A DNA stretch of 41,918 nucleotides from assembly GCA_944385905.1 (NCBI GenBank), contig CALWZA010000009.1:1-41918 (forward strand). The letters are read 5' to 3'. Source of the DNA: an uncultured Clostridia bacterium. GTDB lineage: Bacteria; Bacillota; Clostridia; Oscillospirales; Ruminococcaceae. The position numbers and the translations under genes were made by a program. The notes under the pieces are model-generated. The model was not told the origin of the DNA and made no database searches. It saw nothing but the letters and a program-made list of their open reading frames with translations. Shown here piece after piece: positions 41,570 to 41,918 of this stretch (position 1 is the stretch's first letter; every line of letters starts with the position of its first letter).

Positions 41570-41918
41570 GGGGGCGTAATGGTTTCGACGGGGATTTTGA
41601 AGCAGGATAAGCGAGTAGAGGACGGGTCATTCTCTTAAAACGGCCTACGTTTTAAAATTAAACGACAACAATAATTTTGAATTAGCAGCTGCTTAATGCT
41701 GCTCGTCTGTCCGTTGATTACCACGGCTTCGGAACAGGCGTCGATTAGTGGTGAACGTTCGTGCTGAGTGTTCGGTAGGCACGGATGAATTACGGACTAC
41801 GGCTTGTGCAGCCTGCTTGTTGGCGGCACACTGCCGGAACCTAAAAAATAAGCTACACTCGTAGAAAGTCGTGTGGATAGGTTTTCGGACAGGGGTTCGA
41901 CTCCCCTCGCCTCCACCA
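41570..41918 (+). ncRNA. ssrA: tmRNA (ssrA)
   Basis: The 349-nt molecule rescues stalled ribosomes together with SmpB. The 5' end GGGGGCG (41570-41576) pairs with CGCCTCC (41908-41914, one G-T), and GTAATGGTTTCGACGGGG follows, the hallmark 5' tRNA-like part. The T-arm AGGGG-TTCGACT-CCCCT and a genomically encoded CCA close the 3' end at 41918. The tag frame ends N-D-N-N-N-F-E-L-A-A-A-stop (41661-41696). No GCN resume codon precedes Asn: the codon before is TTA (Leu). The window ends on the last base of this gene. Confidence 0.97.

Overview
The window looks like a chromosomal segment from a strictly anaerobic, probably spore-forming, low- to mid-GC Firmicute of class Clostridia, most likely an Oscillospirales/Ruminococcaceae-type gut bacterium. 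The evidence is a YtaF-type sporulation membrane protein, a CotH-family kinase, an [FeFe]-hydrogenase-like operon, a Clostridium thermocellum-type cellobiose phosphorylase, a short eukaryote/archaeon-type ProRS, single-chain GlyRS, LuxS, BioY, and near-consensus sigma-A promoters with 17-bp spacers throughout. The placement is inferred from protein resemblance only. No phage, insertion sequence or CRISPR array is visible.

Layout. 1-350: upstream region of a minus-strand gene that lies off the left edge, with promoter and RBS, plus a possible decayed coding remnant. 0.35-6.2 kb, mostly minus strand: DUF815 ATPase, glyS, a small XRE regulator without a normal start codon, an M23/LysM/G5 wall hydrolase and luxS. 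6.3-8.9 kb, minus: khpA-rpsP-ffh-ylxM, half of the usual Firmicute SRP/S16 operon; the other half (rimM-trmD) lies on the plus strand at 17.2-18.5 kb. 9-11.2 kb, minus: degV, a permuted-papain-fold protein, nth. 11.2-14.6 kb, minus: an operon of DRTGG protein, HATPase, sensory-type [FeFe] hydrogenase, DRTGG protein and PHP phosphoesterase. 14.7-15.5 kb: XRE regulator. 15.7-18.5 kb, plus: histidine phosphatase, RluA-type pseudouridine synthase, rimM, trmD. 18.7 kb: HPr.

19.1-27.4 kb holds a surface/envelope cluster: a CotH kinase diverging from VTC polyphosphate-polymerase-like protein, DUF4956 membrane protein, HlyD-like lipoprotein adaptor and a 953-aa FtsX-type permease with no ATPase gene beside it. 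27.5-32.2 kb: ytaF, bioY with an evident BirA operator, proS, a small membrane protein, a micro-ORF that looks like an internally deleted FAD oxidoreductase, and a signal-peptidase-like protein lacking its catalytic residues. 32.4-37.1 kb: cellobiose phosphorylase, tsaD, and cysK preceded by a 67-bp tandem repeat. 37.2-41.9 kb: the conserved secG-rnr-smpB-ssrA block, interrupted by a 33-aa membrane peptide, ung and a 3'-truncated XRE gene. The window ends exactly at the CCA of tmRNA.

Functional reading. Most of the window is housekeeping (translation, protein targeting, RNA modification, trans-translation, DNA repair). The two places most likely to hold poorly described biology are the hydrogenase-sensor operon, where enzyme, ATPase and ligand-binding-type proteins look like a redox/H2 signalling module, and the CotH/VTC/DUF4956/HlyD/FtsX cluster, which looks like a phosphate- or phosphopolymer-related envelope system. 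Smaller curiosities are near-cognate start codons on two genes, a catalytically dead signal peptidase homologue, the cysK hairpin repeats and the FAD micro-ORF.
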